Assembly (NCBI GenBank): GCA_016714165.1
Contig: JADJNU010000002.1
Location: 620,001-684,000 of the forward strand
Direction of reading: 5' to 3'
From: Bdellovibrionales bacterium
GTDB lineage: Bacteria; Bdellovibrionota; Bdellovibrionia; Bdellovibrionales; UBA1609
Length of the DNA stretch: 64,000 bases
Both the position numbers and the translations under genes were made by a program. Below, piece by piece: positions 32,692 to 42,116 of this stretch (the first letter of the stretch is position 1; the number at the start of each line of letters is the position of its first letter). The notes under the pieces were generated by a model that worked only from the letters and a program-made list of their open reading frames with translations, did no database searches and was not told the DNA's origin.

Positions 32692-34182
32692 ATGTTTAAA
32701 ATTTTAGTCGTAGATGACGATTCTGGACTGCGACTATCAGTGAAATCCACACTTCAGGCCACCAAAAGATTTGAAGTCGATGAGGCTTATGATGGCCTCG
32801 ATGCCCTAGAAAAAGTGAAGTGTCAGAATTACAATGCCGTGCTCCTTGATGTGGATATGCCAAGAATGTCGGGAGTGGAGGCACTCAGAGCAATAAAGGA
32901 ACACGACCCCTCTATTATCGTGTTGATCATGACAGCCTACGCAACCATTGATGATGCCGTAAAATCTGTCAGAGATGGCGCCTATAACTACGTTTCCAAA
33001 CCCGTCAAGGGAGATGAACTGACCCAGATGGTAGACAGGGCGATTCGAGCCCATGAGCTTATCTCTGAAGTGGCAAGAAGTGCTCCCATTCTCCACGAGG
33101 CAGGGCGCAAAATCGTGGGCAATACAGCTCAAATGCAGAAGGTATTTAATATTATTCTCCGCCTCTCGAAGGTGGAAACACCCGTGCTCATTCGGGGTGC
33201 TTCGGGCACAGGCAAGGAACTGGTCGCTCGGGCTATTCATTGCAACGGAGGAAACAAAGATGGCAAATTCGTCGCCATCAATTGTTCAGCAATTCCTGAA
33301 AATCTATTTGAAAGTGAATTATTTGGCCATGAGAAGGGTGCCTTTACCGGGGCTGAACAGCGCAAGATAGGGAAATTTCAATTTGCTGAAGGAGGAACTC
33401 TTTTCCTCGATGAAATTGGTGATATGCCCCTCTTGATGCAAGTCAAACTTTTGCGCGTGTTGCAGGAAAAGCTATTTACTCCTGTGGGATCCAATCGAGA
33501 AATTGAAACCAATGTCAGAATCATCGCGGCAACTAACCGCCCTCTAGAAGAGATGAATAAAAATGGTTCCTTTCGGGAAGATCTCTACTACCGGTTAAAT
33601 GTCATGCCGATTTTTCTACCTTCTTTGGCTGAGCGACGCGATGATCTCGATCACCTCATCCATACTTTCATTAAAAAATTCAATTTGATTCAAAAGAAAA
33701 AGATTATTGGAATTACACCCAGCACTCTCGCCGCCTTAAAAAGATATGATTGGCCAGGAAACATTCGAGAATTGGAAAATGTTATCGAGCACGCCTTCAT
33801 TCTTGAAGAATCCAACCATCTGACAATTGGTTCTTTGCCAGAGTCGTTTCTACGCTCCACTGGCATTCATTTGGAAAATCTCCTTTCAAAGAGTTTATCG
33901 AGGCAAGATTTGGCAGACGAGGAATCTGAAGAGTTTTTTGACCTCGATAGCCTCGACGATGGAGAGGCAACTGGAATTGAAAATGAAGAAGTACACCTGC
34001 CTGGAGGGTCCGCTCTCGATTTTAATGTTCATAAAGAGGCTTTTGAGAAGGAATTCATTGTGAAAGCTTTGAAGGCTTTTAAGGGACGAATTAACCAGAC
34101 TGCCTTGCATGCCAACATTCCGAAAAAAACGCTGCTACGAAAAATAGAAAAATACGGAATTGTAGCAAAGGATTACGCTTAG
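32692..34182 (+). CDS. NtrC-family sigma-54 response regulator
   Basis: A 496-residue regulator. The receiver domain spans 1-120 (LVVDDDS, phospho-acceptor D near 53 in VLLDVDMPRMSG, K in SKPV). The AAA+ domain spans about 145-375, with GASGTGKE Walker A, an intact GAFTGA sigma-54 contact loop and LFLDEIGDMP. The C-terminal Fis-type HTH has INQTALHANIPKKTLLRKI. The ATG at 32692 has AAGGAG six bases upstream. It is the partner of the CHASE2 kinase; the sigma-54 promoter at 28115 is a likely target, forming a feedback loop. Confidence 0.93.
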   Translation: MFKILVVDDDSGLRLSVKSTLQATKRFEVDEAYDGLDALEKVKCQNYNAVLLDVDMPRMSGVEALRAIKEHDPSIIVLIMTAYATIDDAVKSVRDGAYNYVSKPVKGDELTQMVDRAIRAHELISEVARSAPILHEAGRKIVGNTAQMQKVFNIILRLSKVETPVLIRGASGTGKELVARAIHCNGGNKDGKFVAINCSAIPENLFESELFGHEKGAFTGAEQRKIGKFQFAEGGTLFLDEIGDMPLLMQVKLLRVLQEKLFTPVGSNREIETNVRIIAATNRPLEEMNKNGSFREDLYYRLNVMPIFLPSLAERRDDLDHLIHTFIKKFNLIQKKKIIGITPSTLAALKRYDWPGNIRELENVIEHAFILEESNHLTIGSLPESFLRSTGIHLENLLSKSLSRQDLADEESEEFFDLDSLDDGEATGIENEEVHLPGGSALDFNVHKEAFEKEFIVKALKAFKGRINQTALHANIPKKTLLRKIEKYGIVAKDYA

Positions 34183-34354
34183 TATACGACGCAGGAGACT
34201 TTGATAAGAGATTGTCGGCCAAACTTTAAACGCTGGCATCCTGCCATTCTTGTCAAGAAAGAAGAACTTATGGGAATTAATAATTTTTTCTGTTTTCAGT
34301 TCTCACTTCTTTCCATTTGAATGACCAGAAGATTTGTCCTAATGTATATCGTCC

Positions 34355-35165
34355 ATGGCTACATCAAGTGCTCCCCCACAAGCTTATACGCGCGAAACAT
34401 TAGCTCAGGCTTATATCTGGCTGAAATCTCAACCAGAATCCATTAAGGACCGGGCTAAGAACGCTGACTCTCTGGTAAGTCTTTATTTACATGCCTGTCG
34501 GCATGGTCTCGACGTTTTTAAGGAAACCTCTTCGTCCTCAGCAGATGCCCCTCGCTCGACAGAAAACTTCAGAAATACGCTCAAGGATTTAAGCGAAGGA
34601 TTTCGGCAATTTGACGAACCTGCCGAGGCTCCTGCCAAAATCAGCCATTTAAATGTAGCACCCGCGATGCCCACTTCCGTACCCCATCAAACTCCCCCTT
34701 CCGTCTCAACTGAAGCAAATGTCCGTCCTCATCCAGAGACAAATACTCTTCACGGAAACAGAAGTTTTGCTCAGGATAGAACCGGTCCGGTCCCATCTCA
34801 ACAAAGAGGTCCGACGTCTTACCAGCCGAATCATTCTTCAGACGAAGAAATGATGAATCAACAACAGGTCCGAGTTCATCAACAACAGGCTCCCACTCAG
34901 ACTCCACAGCAACCAAGGGACCCCCTTTCCAACCTATCGCGCCTACCTCCAAGATGACGAATGGGCTCGTCAGACCGGACACTCTGTGTCACTCGACCCT
35001 CCATTTCCGCCTTTTGCAAATCCGGCCAGCGAACTGACAGTCGATTCGAGAAGTCATGAAATACTCAGGCGCGTGCGCAGAAAGATGAACCTGAGTTCAG
35101 AAAATGAGGCGCTCAGGATGCTCATCAGCCTTGGATTCGAAAGACTTCGAGATATTGTTCCCTAG
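34355..35165 (+). pseudogene. Pro/Gln/Ser-rich protein of unknown function, frameshifted
   Basis: The first frame encodes a helical N-terminus (TRETLAQAYIWLKSQPESIK) and a long Pro/Gln/Ser linker before stopping at 34957. A second frame continues YRAYLQDDEWARQTGHSVSL and ends with a basic helical segment (ILRRVRRKMNLSSENEALRM, LISLGFERLRDIV) at 35165. Removing one C from the run at 34921-34925 joins the two into about 270 residues. The C-terminal part resembles a ribbon-helix-helix or DNA-binding tail only superficially. No family is assigned. Confidence 0.6.
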
Positions 35166-35213
35166 GATTTTTGCTTGCGACTATTTGGAGCCCTCATTGC
35201 GGGGTCTCACTTA

Positions 35214-35242
35214 TTGACAAGGCGCGTTTTGTGACCTAGGTT
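35214..35242 (+). promoter_or_regulatory. Sigma-70 promoter for ileS
   Basis: TTGACA (35214-35219), 17 bases, then TAGGTT (35237-35242). Transcription would start near 35249, which leaves room for the AGGAG ribosome site only if translation begins at GTG 35272. Confidence 0.65.
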
Positions 35243-35271
35243 TGGCGAATTCAATGAGGAGCAGCATCGCC

Positions 35272-38043
35272 GTGGCAGATAACTTCGCAGATCATTATAA
35301 GAATTCTATTCACCTTCCAAAAACCAGTTTTCCCATGAAAGGGAATCTTCCGCAAACTGAACCACAAAAAATAGAAGATTGGGCCCAGATTGGTATTTAT
35401 GAAAAACTCATCAAGCGCAATGAGGGACGACCACTGTTCGTCATGCCTGACGGTCCTCCCTATGCAAACGGATCTCTTCACTTGGGACATGTTCTGAATA
35501 AAGTTCTCAAGGATATTGTTATTAAATTTAAAAATATGTCAGGTTATCAAGCGGCCTTCATTCCAGGCTGGGATTGTCACGGTCTGCCGATCGAACTCAA
35601 CGTCACAAAAAAGCTCGGAGACAAAAGAGCTCACATGTCAGATGCCGAGGTTCGCCAATTGTGTCGGCAGGAAGCCCTTAGTTGGGTAGAAAAGCAAAAA
35701 AAGCAATTCGTGAGACTCGGAATTCTTGGTGATTGGGACCACCCCTATCTCACCCTGCAACCGAAATACGAAGCCGAAGAAGTGCGAGTCTTGGCGCAAA
35801 TTCTAGAAAATGGAGTGCTTTATCGCGGAGAAAAGCCAGTCTATTGGTGTCCCGCTCTTCAGACGGCCCTGGCCGCAGCCGAAGTCGAATACCTCGACCA
35901 CAAAAGTCCCTCGGTCTATGTCAAATTTTCCCTTGAAAATGAGAGTGACCTTAAAAAAATTGGTTGCCCTCAAAAACCTGTGTCCTTTGTTATCTGGACA
36001 ACCACTCCTTGGACTCTGCCAGCCAATTATGGAATCTGTGTTAACGCCAGTTTTGATTATGGATTATTCGACAGCGGCTCTGAGTTATTGATTATAGCCG
36101 AAGAGTTACAAGGTGATTTTGAGAAGAACACCGGTCTTTCATTGACAAAAACAGCCAGTTTTAAAGGTATCGATTTTGAATTGATGAAAGCCCGTCACCC
36201 ATTTATGGGAAGAGACTCATTGATTATGATCGGAGACCACGTCACTCTCGATGCTGGAACCGGTTGCGTTCACACGGCCCCTGGACATGGTCTGGAAGAC
36301 TACCAAGTTGGGTTGAAGTACGGGCTCCCGATACATAGCCCAGTTGATAAATCTGGCCGATTTACTCAGGATGTCGAGCAGTACAAGGGCATCAAAATCT
36401 GGGAAGGAAACAAACTGATTGTTGCAGATTTAGAAAAATCGGGTCACCTTCTGGGCTACAAAGAAATCAGCCATAGCTATCCCCATAACCCACGATCAAA
36501 AACGCCTTTGATTTTTCGCTCTACGCCCCAATGGTTTATTCGCCTGGACGACGATAAATTTCCGGTGAGAAAAATGGCTCTGGCTGCGGCCGAAAGAGAT
36601 ATTCAATATTTTCCAAGCTGGGGAAGTCAGCGTCTGATCTCGATGATAGCCAACTCCCCTGACTGGTGTCTCAGTCGTCAGAGAATTTGGGGAGTTCCAA
36701 TCCCCGTCTTTTATTGTACACAATGTGAAGAACCTTTGGCAGATCCAGCAGTCGTGCGTCGAATTGCCGACCAAATGGAACAGTCAGGTGAAGGACTCGA
36801 GTCTTATTACCGCCTTCCCTGCTCAAGCTTCACAGCTGGCAAGAGGTGCAACAATTGTGGGAGCGAGGAATTTGCGAAGGGCCAGGATATTCTCGATGTC
36901 TGGTTTGACAGTGGAGTCTGCCATTCGGCAGTTCAGCGCAGCCGAGAAAAAATGGCTTTCCCTGCTGATATTTATCTGGAAGGAAGCGACCAACACAGGG
37001 GTTGGTTTCAGACAAGTCTCATATCCGCCATTGCTTCAGTTGGAAAGACCCCTTACAAGGCCCTCATCACTCATGGCTTTGTCACGGATTCTTCCGGGTA
37101 TAAGATGAGTAAATCAGAAGGCAATGTCATTGATCCCTCTGAAGTCATCAATAAGGCCGGAGCCGAAATACTGCGATTGTGGGTGGCCCATGAAGATTAT
37201 GGTCAGGACGTCAATGTGGGCGATGAAATCTTTCAACGAGTCACCGAAACCTATCGCCGTTTTCGAAACACCTTTCGCTTTATGTTGGGAAATTTGGATG
37301 ACTTCAATTTTAATAAGGACGGTATCCCCTTTGAAAAGATGCCGGAGCTAGACCAGTGGGCTTTGGTCCGCTTGAATGATTTGATTAAAAGGGTGCAATC
37401 GGCATATGAAAATTATGAGTTCTACAAAGTCTTTCATGCTCTGAATAATTTCTTCACGACAGACTTGTCCGCAACCTATTTGGATATTTTGAAAGATCGA
37501 CTTTACACCTGGAAAACTGATGGCCTGGGCAGAAGATCGGCTCAGACAGTTCTTTTTGAAATGACCGAAAAAACTCTCGTCATGATGGCCCCCATTCTCT
37601 CTTTTCTATCGGAAGAGGTTTATTCCCATTTTCCGGGAAAGACGAGTGAGAGCGTTTTTCTTTGTGAATTTCCGAAAACTAATCCACAGTGGAGCAAGCC
37701 TGGTATCGAGGCCAGGTTCCTCGATCTCCTCGAAATTCGCTCGCTCGTACAAAAGGTTTTGGAAGATCTCAGAACCAGTCGCGTTATCGGATCAAGCCTA
37801 GAAGCACAAGTGACCATCACCGCAGAGGGATCCCGCCTCGAAACTCTGAAGGCATGCATGAAGGACCTGAAGGAGTTTTTTATCGTTTCTTCAGTGACCC
37901 TCACCGAGGGTGCCGGACCCAAAGTCGAGGCTAAACGTGCCGAGGGAACCAAATGTTTGCGTTGCTGGCACTACAGCATTGATACTGGAAAGAATCTTAG
38001 TTTTCCGGGCACCTGTCCAAAATGTGTTGAGGCTTTAGGATGA
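35272..38043 (+). CDS. ileS: Isoleucyl-tRNA synthetase
   Basis: A 923-residue class I synthetase. The HIGH motif is HLGH in YANGSLHLGHVLNKV. The editing domain region is TWTLPANYG and GTGCVHTAPGHGLEDY. The KMSKS motif is KMSKSEGNV. A C-terminal zinc finger has CLRCW...CPKC. The GTG at 35272 is preferred: it gives the family-like start (DHYKNSIHLPKTSFPMKGN) and has AGGAG upstream within the predicted transcript. In-frame ATG 35254 and an earlier start exist. It is followed by lspA with a four-base overlap. Charges tRNA-Ile. Confidence 0.96.
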   Translation: MADNFADHYKNSIHLPKTSFPMKGNLPQTEPQKIEDWAQIGIYEKLIKRNEGRPLFVMPDGPPYANGSLHLGHVLNKVLKDIVIKFKNMSGYQAAFIPGWDCHGLPIELNVTKKLGDKRAHMSDAEVRQLCRQEALSWVEKQKKQFVRLGILGDWDHPYLTLQPKYEAEEVRVLAQILENGVLYRGEKPVYWCPALQTALAAAEVEYLDHKSPSVYVKFSLENESDLKKIGCPQKPVSFVIWTTTPWTLPANYGICVNASFDYGLFDSGSELLIIAEELQGDFEKNTGLSLTKTASFKGIDFELMKARHPFMGRDSLIMIGDHVTLDAGTGCVHTAPGHGLEDYQVGLKYGLPIHSPVDKSGRFTQDVEQYKGIKIWEGNKLIVADLEKSGHLLGYKEISHSYPHNPRSKTPLIFRSTPQWFIRLDDDKFPVRKMALAAAERDIQYFPSWGSQRLISMIANSPDWCLSRQRIWGVPIPVFYCTQCEEPLADPAVVRRIADQMEQSGEGLESYYRLPCSSFTAGKRCNNCGSEEFAKGQDILDVWFDSGVCHSAVQRSREKMAFPADIYLEGSDQHRGWFQTSLISAIASVGKTPYKALITHGFVTDSSGYKMSKSEGNVIDPSEVINKAGAEILRLWVAHEDYGQDVNVGDEIFQRVTETYRRFRNTFRFMLGNLDDFNFNKDGIPFEKMPELDQWALVRLNDLIKRVQSAYENYEFYKVFHALNNFFTTDLSATYLDILKDRLYTWKTDGLGRRSAQTVLFEMTEKTLVMMAPILSFLSEEVYSHFPGKTSESVFLCEFPKTNPQWSKPGIEARFLDLLEIRSLVQKVLEDLRTSRVIGSSLEAQVTITAEGSRLETLKACMKDLKEFFIVSSVTLTEGAGPKVEAKRAEGTKCLRCWHYSIDTGKNLSFPGTCPKCVEALG

Positions 38044-38609
38044 AAATTGGCCGAAGATATTTTTTTTTGGCGGCTCTCGCTGGTGCTGTTGTTACTCTCG
38101 ATCAACTGACCAAAATGTATATTCACACTCAGTTCTACCTCGGCGAAACAGTCCCACTGCTGGAAGATTTTTTTAACTTCACCTACGTAAGAAACACAGG
38201 AGCAGCCTTCGGTATTTTTCGGGATGCACCGGATTCCTTTCGAGACATTTTTTTTCTGTCGATGCCACCCCTCGCCATTCTTGTTATTCTTTCTATTTTA
38301 TGGAATGTAGAGGACCGCGATCATCTCCAAATCTTCGCTCTCAGCAGTATTTTTGGAGGAGCGATCGGCAATTACATCGATCGCCTTCGATTTGGCTATG
38401 TTATAGATTTTCTCGATTTGCACTTTAAGCACATCTATACTTGGCCGGCATTTAATATTGCTGACTCCTGCATTGTCGGAGGAGTTTTCATTCTGCTACT
38501 TATTATGGTAAAGCAGTACGTTTCCGACCGCTCAAGAGCACGTGCTACTCAAAATGATATCCTCCCGAATTCAGCTTCTGACGTCCAAAAAGCAAATAAA
38601 ACTACCTAG
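38040..38609 (+). CDS. lspA: Lipoprotein signal peptidase II
   Basis: A 189-residue inner-membrane aspartyl protease with four hydrophobic segments. The catalytic Asp residues are in GAIGNYIDRLRFGYVIDFLD and FNIADSCI, the two LspA signature regions; FTYVRNTGAAFGIF is also typical. It removes signal peptides from lipidated prolipoproteins. Its ATG overlaps the ileS stop (ATGA) and lgt follows, so the operon groups two lipoprotein-processing enzymes, fitting a genome rich in lipoproteins. Confidence 0.96.
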   Translation: MKIGRRYFFLAALAGAVVTLDQLTKMYIHTQFYLGETVPLLEDFFNFTYVRNTGAAFGIFRDAPDSFRDIFFLSMPPLAILVILSILWNVEDRDHLQIFALSSIFGGAIGNYIDRLRFGYVIDFLDLHFKHIYTWPAFNIADSCIVGGVFILLLIMVKQYVSDRSRARATQNDILPNSASDVQKANKTT

Positions 38610-38627
38610 AGCGAAGGATCCGAAGTT

Positions 38628-39407
38628 TTGTATCCAGAAATTCATTTAACTTCTGAGTTTTCCCTGCCCACGTACCTGGTCACAGTCAGTTTAACCTACT
38701 GTCTGGGACTTTTGTGGTTGGTGAGGCGTGCAGCGCGCAAAGATATGGATCGAGCCACTTCCTTGGATCTTGCTCTTGCTGTCATGGTGGGAGGATTTCT
38801 TGGCGCCCGGCTGTTTCATGTCTTTTATGAATTGCCCGAGTACTACAGGGCACACCCGATAGAAATTTTTAAGTTTTGGAACGGTGGTTTTGTTTTTTAC
38901 GGAGGAGCCTTTCTCGCTTTTGCCTCCGGATTTGCCTTGATAAAGTGGAAGCGGCAACAGGCAGGTCCTTGGGCAGATCTCTTTGCTCCCGTGGCTGCCT
39001 TGGGATACGCACTCGGCCGTATTGGCTGCCTTCTTAATGGGTGTTGCTACGGAAAATATTGCGATCTCCCCTGGAATATCAATGGCCGCCACCCCGCCCC
39101 AGCCTATGCAACTCTTTTGGAATTTTGTATTTTGGGGATCTTGCTTTTTTGCGAACGAATACAGTCCAGGTCACCCAAAACGTGGCTATCACTCAACCAA
39201 CCTGGTCGACTTTTTGTCCTTTGGATGGGACTTCATGGAATCAGTCGCCTCTTCCTGGAATCTGTAAGGGCCGACGAAAGGGGCCCCTCACTGATTTTCG
39301 ATCTCAGTATTTCATCATGGATAAGTCTCATCTTTGTCGGATTCTCCGTTGTCGTTTTCTTGAGAGACTTTATTCTCAATATGAGATCATCAAGCGTCTC
39401 CATATAA
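38628..39407 (+). CDS. lgt: Prolipoprotein diacylglyceryl transferase
   Basis: A 259-residue membrane enzyme with about seven hydrophobic segments. The signature GRIGCLLNGCCYGKYCDLPW is the Lgt motif, and GGFLGARLFHVFYE and KFWNGGFVFYGG are conserved. It attaches diacylglycerol to the lipobox Cys before LspA cleavage. Start is TTG at 38628 after AAGGA. It is 18 bases downstream of lspA. Confidence 0.95.
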   Translation: MYPEIHLTSEFSLPTYLVTVSLTYCLGLLWLVRRAARKDMDRATSLDLALAVMVGGFLGARLFHVFYELPEYYRAHPIEIFKFWNGGFVFYGGAFLAFASGFALIKWKRQQAGPWADLFAPVAALGYALGRIGCLLNGCCYGKYCDLPWNINGRHPAPAYATLLEFCILGILLFCERIQSRSPKTWLSLNQPGRLFVLWMGLHGISRLFLESVRADERGPSLIFDLSISSWISLIFVGFSVVVFLRDFILNMRSSSVSI

Positions 39408-39556
39408 TTTCGTCCCCATATGACTCATATATGTCTGTCGATTTCATTTACGAAAAATCACAACTAGACGGTTTTCTCCCATTAGCATCCCGTTGATTGC
39501 TTAGCTATGGCACTAGAATTGAAGCTTGTCTTCTCCAGGGACCAGGGGAGGGCTCG

Positions 39557-40783
39557 ATGAAAGGCAGACGGATCTTTGCAATACATCTAATAGCCATCCT
39601 GCTACTTATTTCTGGCTCATTATTTAATTCTTGTTCAGACATCAAATTTTCGGGTGCTCAATTCACAAACACAGATCCCGATCAAACGGGAACTGACCTT
39701 GGAGATCGAACCTGCAGGGGCAAAGAATGCGAACCATGCTATGAAAGTTTCTCTGCCAACTGCGAAGACCCAAAAGTTCCTGTTCCACATGAAACCTCCT
39801 ATACCGTCCCGGTCTCCTCCTCAAAGGTAGATATTTTAGCTGTGATAGACAATAGCGGCTCCATGACAGAGGAGCACCAAAAGCTATCAGATCGACTTGA
39901 AAATCTCATTGATGTCTTAAATGCGGCTTCGATCGACTGGCAGATCTGTTACACATTAACTCACGTAACCAACCGCAGAAATGAAGTTCTCAGCGATGCG
40001 GGCGCCATTCATGACTGGTTCAAACGGAAAGCAAACAACAATGGGGATTTCGAGTCCACAGGATTGAGACTCCTAAGGAAAGACACGCCCGACTCTAAAC
40101 GAATATTTTCGGATACGCTAGACACCATTGGTGTTTTTGATTCAGGTAGCGGCAGCGGTTCTGAGCAGGCTGTAGCAGCAGCTCGCTATGCGGTCGAACG
40201 ACAGAGCAATGACATTTGCTTCCGTCCTGACGCAGCTCTTGCCATGATCACAGTCACCGATGAAGATGAACGAAGTTGCGGAGGACGTTGCCAAGTCACT
40301 CCGGATGAATTCGTGCCATTTCCAGGAAGACCCTTAATTGATTATACAGGACAGTATCGCCCCCTTACTGACATGGATAACCCCGAAAAGCTCATGAAGG
40401 ATATTCAGGATAAATGGCCAGGCAAACCATTCACTGCTCACTCCATCTCCATTCTTCGGGGAGACAAAGCCTGTTACGACCAACAGGACGCAGATCACCC
40501 TGCCTTTTATGGCTATGTCTATCAAGCTTTGAGTGATCTTACAGATGGTATCAAAGGAAATATTTGCTCGAATGATTATTCATCACAACTCACCAGTATA
40601 GGCGAGCGAACAGTTAAGTCTCTCAATGCTCTTACGCTTGAATGTGCTCCCCAGTCGATCGAAGAACTCACAATCGATCCCAACAATGGGAACACCTGGA
40701 CCCTCAGTGGAGACAAAATCTATTTTAATCCAGCTCTCACCGAGGGAACTAGGGTCTCAATCAAGTACACCTGTCTTGAATAA
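39557..40783 (+). CDS. Lipoprotein with von Willebrand factor A-like domain
   Basis: A 408-residue protein with a lipoprotein signal (LIAILLLISGSLFNSC). A Cys-rich stretch (CRGKECEPCYESFSANC) follows. The VWA-like domain starts at about residue 90 with the MIDAS motif DILAVIDNSGSM (DxSxS) and continues through FRPDAALAMITVTDEDE. Such domains bind ligands through a metal ion. The ATG at 39557 has GGGAGGG upstream. It is likely anchored in the outer membrane facing the periplasm or surface. Confidence 0.75.
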   Translation: MKGRRIFAIHLIAILLLISGSLFNSCSDIKFSGAQFTNTDPDQTGTDLGDRTCRGKECEPCYESFSANCEDPKVPVPHETSYTVPVSSSKVDILAVIDNSGSMTEEHQKLSDRLENLIDVLNAASIDWQICYTLTHVTNRRNEVLSDAGAIHDWFKRKANNNGDFESTGLRLLRKDTPDSKRIFSDTLDTIGVFDSGSGSGSEQAVAAARYAVERQSNDICFRPDAALAMITVTDEDERSCGGRCQVTPDEFVPFPGRPLIDYTGQYRPLTDMDNPEKLMKDIQDKWPGKPFTAHSISILRGDKACYDQQDADHPAFYGYVYQALSDLTDGIKGNICSNDYSSQLTSIGERTVKSLNALTLECAPQSIEELTIDPNNGNTWTLSGDKIYFNPALTEGTRVSIKYTCLE

Positions 40784-40795
40784 AAGAACTACTTC

Positions 40796-41155
40796 TTAGT
40801 AGCGCGATGATCTTCCGCCGCCACCACCGTAGCCGCCGCCACCGCTTCGGCCGCCACCGCCACCGTAGCCACCGCCACCACTTCGGCCACCGCCGCCCTC
40901 ACGGGGAGCTTGAGGTTTTGCCTCACTCACATTGATCGCACGACCTGATTGCTCAGTGCCATTGAGTTTCGCGATGGCTTCTGATGCCTCACTGTCTGCT
41001 GACATTTCAACAAACGCAAAGCCTTTGCTACGGCCGGAATCCCGATCTGTAACTACTCGAGCGGACTCTACAGTGCCAAACTCAGAGAAGAGAGATGCCA
41101 AAGACTGGTCATCCATGTTATAGGACAGGTTACCGACATATATTTTTTTTCCCAT
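40796..41155 (-). CDS. RRM RNA-binding protein with Gly-rich tail
   Basis: A 119-residue protein. One RRM covers about residues 3-80 with RNP2 IYVGNL and RNP1 KGFAFVEM. The C-terminal 35 residues are Gly/Arg/Tyr repeats (GGGGYGGGGGRS twice). The layout is that of bacterial cold-shock-like RNA chaperones. The DNA of the tail is repetitive (GCCACCGCC-type) only because of this coding repeat. Convergent with the VWA lipoprotein gene. Confidence 0.9.
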   Translation of the reverse strand: MGKKIYVGNLSYNMDDQSLASLFSEFGTVESARVVTDRDSGRSKGFAFVEMSADSEASEAIAKLNGTEQSGRAINVSEAKPQAPREGGGGRSGGGGYGGGGGRSGGGGYGGGGGRSSRY

Positions 41156-41455
41156 TTAAGCCTCCATTGAAAGCTAGGGGCCATTCGCAAAAGACAATAG
41201 AACATCTAGTGAATTACGAGAACGGACATTGAACTCTACTAGAAACATGATTCGGGTAGGAAAGCCAGATAATTCTCCCCAATACCCTTTGTTCGACAGG
41301 AGAAATGGGTATCCCGCAAGACAAAAGTGTGGATATTTCAAAAAATGGGATCCATTCGAACCCAGGCTCCTCTTGACAGTCTACGTCTCTCAAAGGAAAT
41401 TGCACAGCATAAATCTATTCCATTCTCCTGAAATCGCAAGAAGGAGGCCTTTGTT
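41156..41455. other. Intergenic stretch without a recognised gene
   Basis: A 300-base gap between divergent genes. It should hold promoters for the RRM gene (minus) and the secreted gene at 41456. A distant dyad ATACCC...GGGTAT flanks 41281-41312. No clear -35/-10 pair and no RNA gene are seen. Confidence 0.4.
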
Positions 41456-42043
41456 ATGCGATTTATACGGAAAACAAGCGCACTCTTTCTAATCGTCCTT
41501 TTCATTTTTGGGTCTTCCGTCGGATTGGCCCACAGTCGCCGTATGGGGGCAGATCTCGGCATCGGATGGAGGTCTGACTATGGACTTTTGGGGCTTGGTG
41601 GACGTTACTTTATTGCTGAAACCCAAGATTTTCATTTGACCGCCGGATTTGATGTCATCGGCCTTATTTTAGGTCTCGGATCTCGACGTTATTTTCAACC
41701 CAACCATACACATTGTTTTTTTATGTTTGAATGTGAGCCCCGGTACTTCATCGGCGTAACGCTCCTTAAGGCAAATGGTGCGAGCATTTCCATAGAGGGG
41801 GACGGCTTAAATGGAAAATACAGCGAAAGCGGCGGGTATGGAGCTAATTTCAGCACGGGGTTTTACGACACTTTTGGAGAGTCCTTCACGATGGGGTTAG
41901 AAGTGGGATACCGCTTGTGGCTTGATCGACCTACCATTCATTTTGAATCCGGCACCTATCTTAAAAAACACCAGAATTCGTTGGAAGAATTTCTTGATGA
42001 CTCTTTTACAGCTAGCCTAACTTTTGGCTGGTCATTTTTGTGA
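41456..42043 (+). CDS. Secreted protein, probable outer-membrane beta-barrel
   Basis: A 195-residue protein with a signal peptide (SALFLIVLFIFGSSVGLAHS). It then shows repeated aromatic/glycine strands (GADLGIGWRSDYGLLGLGGRYFIA, LGLGSRRYFQPNH, YFIGVTLLKANGASIS) and ends TASLTFGWSFL, a barrel-like terminus. A strong AAGGAGG lies eight bases before the ATG. No family is named. Confidence 0.65.
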   Translation: MRFIRKTSALFLIVLFIFGSSVGLAHSRRMGADLGIGWRSDYGLLGLGGRYFIAETQDFHLTAGFDVIGLILGLGSRRYFQPNHTHCFFMFECEPRYFIGVTLLKANGASISIEGDGLNGKYSESGGYGANFSTGFYDTFGESFTMGLEVGYRLWLDRPTIHFESGTYLKKHQNSLEEFLDDSFTASLTFGWSFL

Positions 42044-42116
42044 TGAGGCATAATTGCTTTTCCTATGAAATCTGCTCGGCAAGTGAAAATATAGATAGTT
42101 TAAGTTCATGAGGCAT

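Noticed and set aside
40800..40900. Short tandem repeats that might be a CRISPR or satellite
   Set aside because: They are GCC/ACC-type repeats coding for the Gly-rich tail of the RRM protein and have no spacers.
42044..42070. Sigma-54-like GGCAT...TTGCT
   Set aside because: The gap between the two elements is too short, and it is placed at the 3' ends of convergent genes.
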